Source: Synchiropus splendidus (lineage: Eukaryota > Chordata > Actinopteri > Syngnathiformes > Callionymidae). From it: a stretch of 64,000 nucleotides of DNA. The notes under the pieces are model-generated. The model saw only the letters and a program-made list of their open reading frames with translations. It was not told the origin of the DNA and searched no databases. A program made the translations under genes and the position numbers. The stretch covers positions 193,501-257,500 of the forward strand of contig NC_071340.1 in assembly GCF_027744825.2 (NCBI RefSeq). Reading direction: 5' to 3'. This document shows positions 61,854 to 64,000 of this stretch, piece after piece; the first letter of the stretch is position 1; each line of letters begins with the position of its first letter.

Positions 61854-64000
61854 GAAATTTTAACCTCCCACTATAGCAGAAAGGGTCTTTCTAGTAGTTG
61901 CACATCAAATCTAAACTGTCTGAAGTGTTTTTCCAAAGTTATCAACACTTTTATGTTTGGCGTTCCGAAACCCACCTTATCTCAGGCTGAAAAGCGTTTT
62001 TACGCATTGTGCCATAACTTTTCAGGGAAGCTTCAGAACATGAAATTTTAACCTCCCACTATAGCAGAAAGGGTCTTTCTAGTAGGTGCACATCAAATCT
62101 AAGCTCTCTGAAGTGTTTTTCGAAAGTTATCAACACTTTTATGTTTGGCGCTCCGAAACCCACCTTATCTCAGGCTGAAAAGCGTTTTTGTGCATTGTGC
62201 CATAACTTTTCAGGAAAGCTTCAGAACATGAAATTTTAACCTCCCACTATAGCAGAAAGGGTCTTTCTAGTAGTTGCACATCAAATCTAAACTGTCTGAA
62301 GTGTTTTTCCAAAGTTATCAACACTTTTATGTTTGGCGTTCCGAAACCCACCTTATCTCAGGCTGAAAAGCGTTTTTGTGCATTGTGCCATAACTTTTCA
62401 GGGAAGCTTCAGAACATGAAATTTTAACCTCCCACTATAGCAGAAAGGGTCTTTCTAGTAGTTGCACATCAAATCTAAGCTGTCTGAAGTGTTTTTCAAA
62501 AGTTATCAACACTTTTATGTTTGGCGTTCCGAAACCCACCTTATCTCAGGCTGAAAAGCGTTTTTGTGCATTGTGCCATAACTTTTCAGGGAAGCTTCAG
62601 AACATGAAATTTTAACCTCCCACTATAGCAGAAAGGGTCTTTCTAGTAGTTGCACATCAAATCTCAACTGTCTGAAGTGTTTTTCCAAAGTTATCAACAC
62701 TTTTATGTTTGGCGTTCCGAAACCCACCTTATCTCAGGCTGAAAAGCGTTTTTGTGCATTGTGCCATAACTTTTCAGGGAAGCTTCAGAACATGAAATTT
62801 TAACCTCCCACTATAGCAGAAAGGGTCTTTCTAGTAGTTGCACATCAAATCTAAGCTGTCTGAAGTGTTTTTCAAAAGTTATCAACACTTTTATGTTTGG
62901 CGTTCCGAAACCCACCTTATCTCAGGCTGAAAAGCGTTTTTGTGCATTGTGCCATAACTTTTCAGGAAAGCTTCAGAACATGAAATTTTAACCTCCCACT
63001 ATAGCAGAAAGGGTCTTTCTAGTAGTTGCACATCAAATCTAAACTGTCTGAAGTGTTTTTCCAAAGTTATCAACACTTTTATGTTTGGCGTTCCGAAACC
63101 CACCTTATCTCAGGCTGAAAAGCGTTTTTGTGAATTGTGCCATAACTTTTCAGGAAAGCTTGAGAACATGAAATTTTAACCTCCCACTATAGCAGAAAGG
63201 GTCTTTCTAGTAGTTGCACATCAAATCTAAACTGTCTGAAGTGTTTTTCCAAAGTTATCAACACTTTTATGTTTGGCGTTCCGAAACCCACCTTATCTCA
63301 GGCTGAAAAGCGTTTTTACGCATTGTGCCATAACTTTTCAGGGAAGCTTCAGAACATGAAATTTTAACCTCCCACTATAGCAGAAAGGGTCTTTCTAGTA
63401 GGTGCACATCAAATCTAAGCTCTCTGAAGTGTTTTTCGAAAGTTATCAACACTTTTATGTTTGGCGCTCCGAAACCCACCTTATCTCAGGCTGAAAAGCG
63501 TTTTTGTGCATTGTGCCATAACTTTTCAGGAAAGCTTCAGAACATGAAATTTTAACCTCCCACATTAGCAGAAAGGGTCTTTCTAGTAGTTGCACATCAA
63601 ATCTAAACTGTCTGAAGTGTTTTTCCAAAGTTATCAACACTTTTATGTTTGGCGTTCCGAAACCCACCTTATCTCAGGCTGAAAAGCGTTTTTGTGCATT
63701 GTGCCATAACTTTTCAGGGAAGCTTCAGAACATGAAATTTTAACCTCCCACTATAGCAGAAAGGGTCTTTCTAGTAGTTGCACATCAAATCTAAGCTGTC
63801 TGAAGTGTTTTTCAAAAGTTATCAACACTTTTATGTTTGGCGTTCCGAAACCCACCTTATCTCAGGCTGAAAAGCGTTTTTGTGCATTGTGCCATAACTT
63901 TTCAGGGAAGCTTCAGAACATGAAATTTTAACCTCCCACTATAGCAGAAAGGGTCTTTCTAGTAGTTGCACATCAAATCTCAACTGTCTGAAGTGTTTTT
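61854..64000. repeat. 6-mer variant and further copy of the right-end HOR, leaving the window
   Basis: 61854-62981 holds A, Ba(GCGCTCC), C, D(G174), C(CTCAAC), D, that is the 7-mer without its GTGAATTG unit. From 62982 the C-headed GTGAATTG unit returns and is followed by A, Ba(GCGCTCC), C(CACATTAGC), D(G174) and a truncated C(CTCAAC). Because 62982 onward repeats 60538 onward exactly 2444 bp later, the current unit is a 13-mer (7+6). It continues beyond base 64000. Confidence 0.87.
63922..64000. repeat. Partial monomer 341 cut by the window edge
   Basis: The first 79 bp of a class C monomer with the CTCAACTG mark (C at 63982). It is cut by the window boundary, so the array continues to the right. 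The left edge happens to begin exactly at a monomer start, and nothing shows that the array begins there. Confidence 0.95.

Larger units (their letters stand above)
1..64000. repeat. Satellite DNA array, 188-bp monomer, about 340.4 copies
   Basis: The same 188-bp unit recurs head to tail from the first base to the last. The start of the unit (GAAATTTTAACC) falls at 1, 189, 377, 565 and so on, and the final full unit starts at 63734. Lines 2820 bp apart (15 x 188) begin with the same bases right across the window, so the register never slips after 2.66 kb. Copies differ by a few substitutions out of 188, mostly at fixed diagnostic sites. No other sequence interrupts the array: no genes, tRNA or rRNA, transposons, microsatellites or telomere repeats. 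Size, purity and higher-order structure match centromeric satellites in general; I do not recognise this family. Which strand is transcribed, if either, cannot be told. Confidence 0.99.

Noticed and set aside
1..64000. CRISPR array
   Set aside because: The repeated unit has no unique spacers: the full 188 bp recurs continuously, far longer than a CRISPR repeat, with no cas genes.

Overview
The whole window is one uninterrupted block of eukaryotic satellite DNA. It is a head-to-tail array of a 188-bp, roughly 39% GC monomer in a single orientation: 340 complete copies plus the first 79 bp of a 341st. I see no gene, RNA gene, transposon, simple-sequence tract, inversion or non-satellite base anywhere. 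The register can be followed from base 1 to base 64000 with one net length change, an extra A at 2659-2662. Monomer n starts at 1+188(n-1) for n up to 15 and at 2+188(n-1) from n=16 on. Array length, monomer size near one nucleosome repeat, lack of insertions and layered higher-order repeats (HORs) fit the core of an active or recently homogenised centromeric array. That role is inferred. I do not recognise the family and cannot name the species; bacteria and archaea are effectively excluded.

Monomers differ at few sites. Those that sort them into classes are monomer positions 31, 45, 62, 65, 81, 90, 149-150 and 174. Class A: T45 A62 G65 C81 AC149-150 G174. Class B: G45 G62 C65 G81 GT149-150, with A or G at 174 (Ba, Bg). 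Class C: as A but GT149-150 (Ct has T90). Class D: T45 G62 G65 A81 GT149-150 A174. Class E: T31, T90 and GT. A' is A with G62. Bv is B with G65. The basic rhythm in many stretches is the tetramer A-B-C-D (752 bp), over which longer HORs are laid.

Layout: 1-5077 is irregular, with a doubled 752-bp tetramer. 5078-24253 is HOR-1, a 34/36-monomer unit (6392 or 6768 bp) in three near-identical copies, the third breaking down near 24.26 kb. 24254-27637 is a rearranged tail made of displaced pieces of the same unit. 27638-40233 is a mosaic of A/B/C/D runs. 40234-44369 is a tandem 11-monomer duplication related to 565-2444. 45498-60537 is HOR-2, a 52-54-monomer unit, with part of its unit also present at 33842-38541. 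59222-64000 is a young 7/6-monomer HOR (composite 13-mer of 2444 bp) that runs off the window.

Nothing here works as genes. What can be read is the recombination history: unequal exchange and conversion in strict 188-bp register, and a set of short dyad symmetries in each monomer that may matter for chromatin or centromere identity. Class calls were made by eye from the diagnostic sites and could contain isolated errors.
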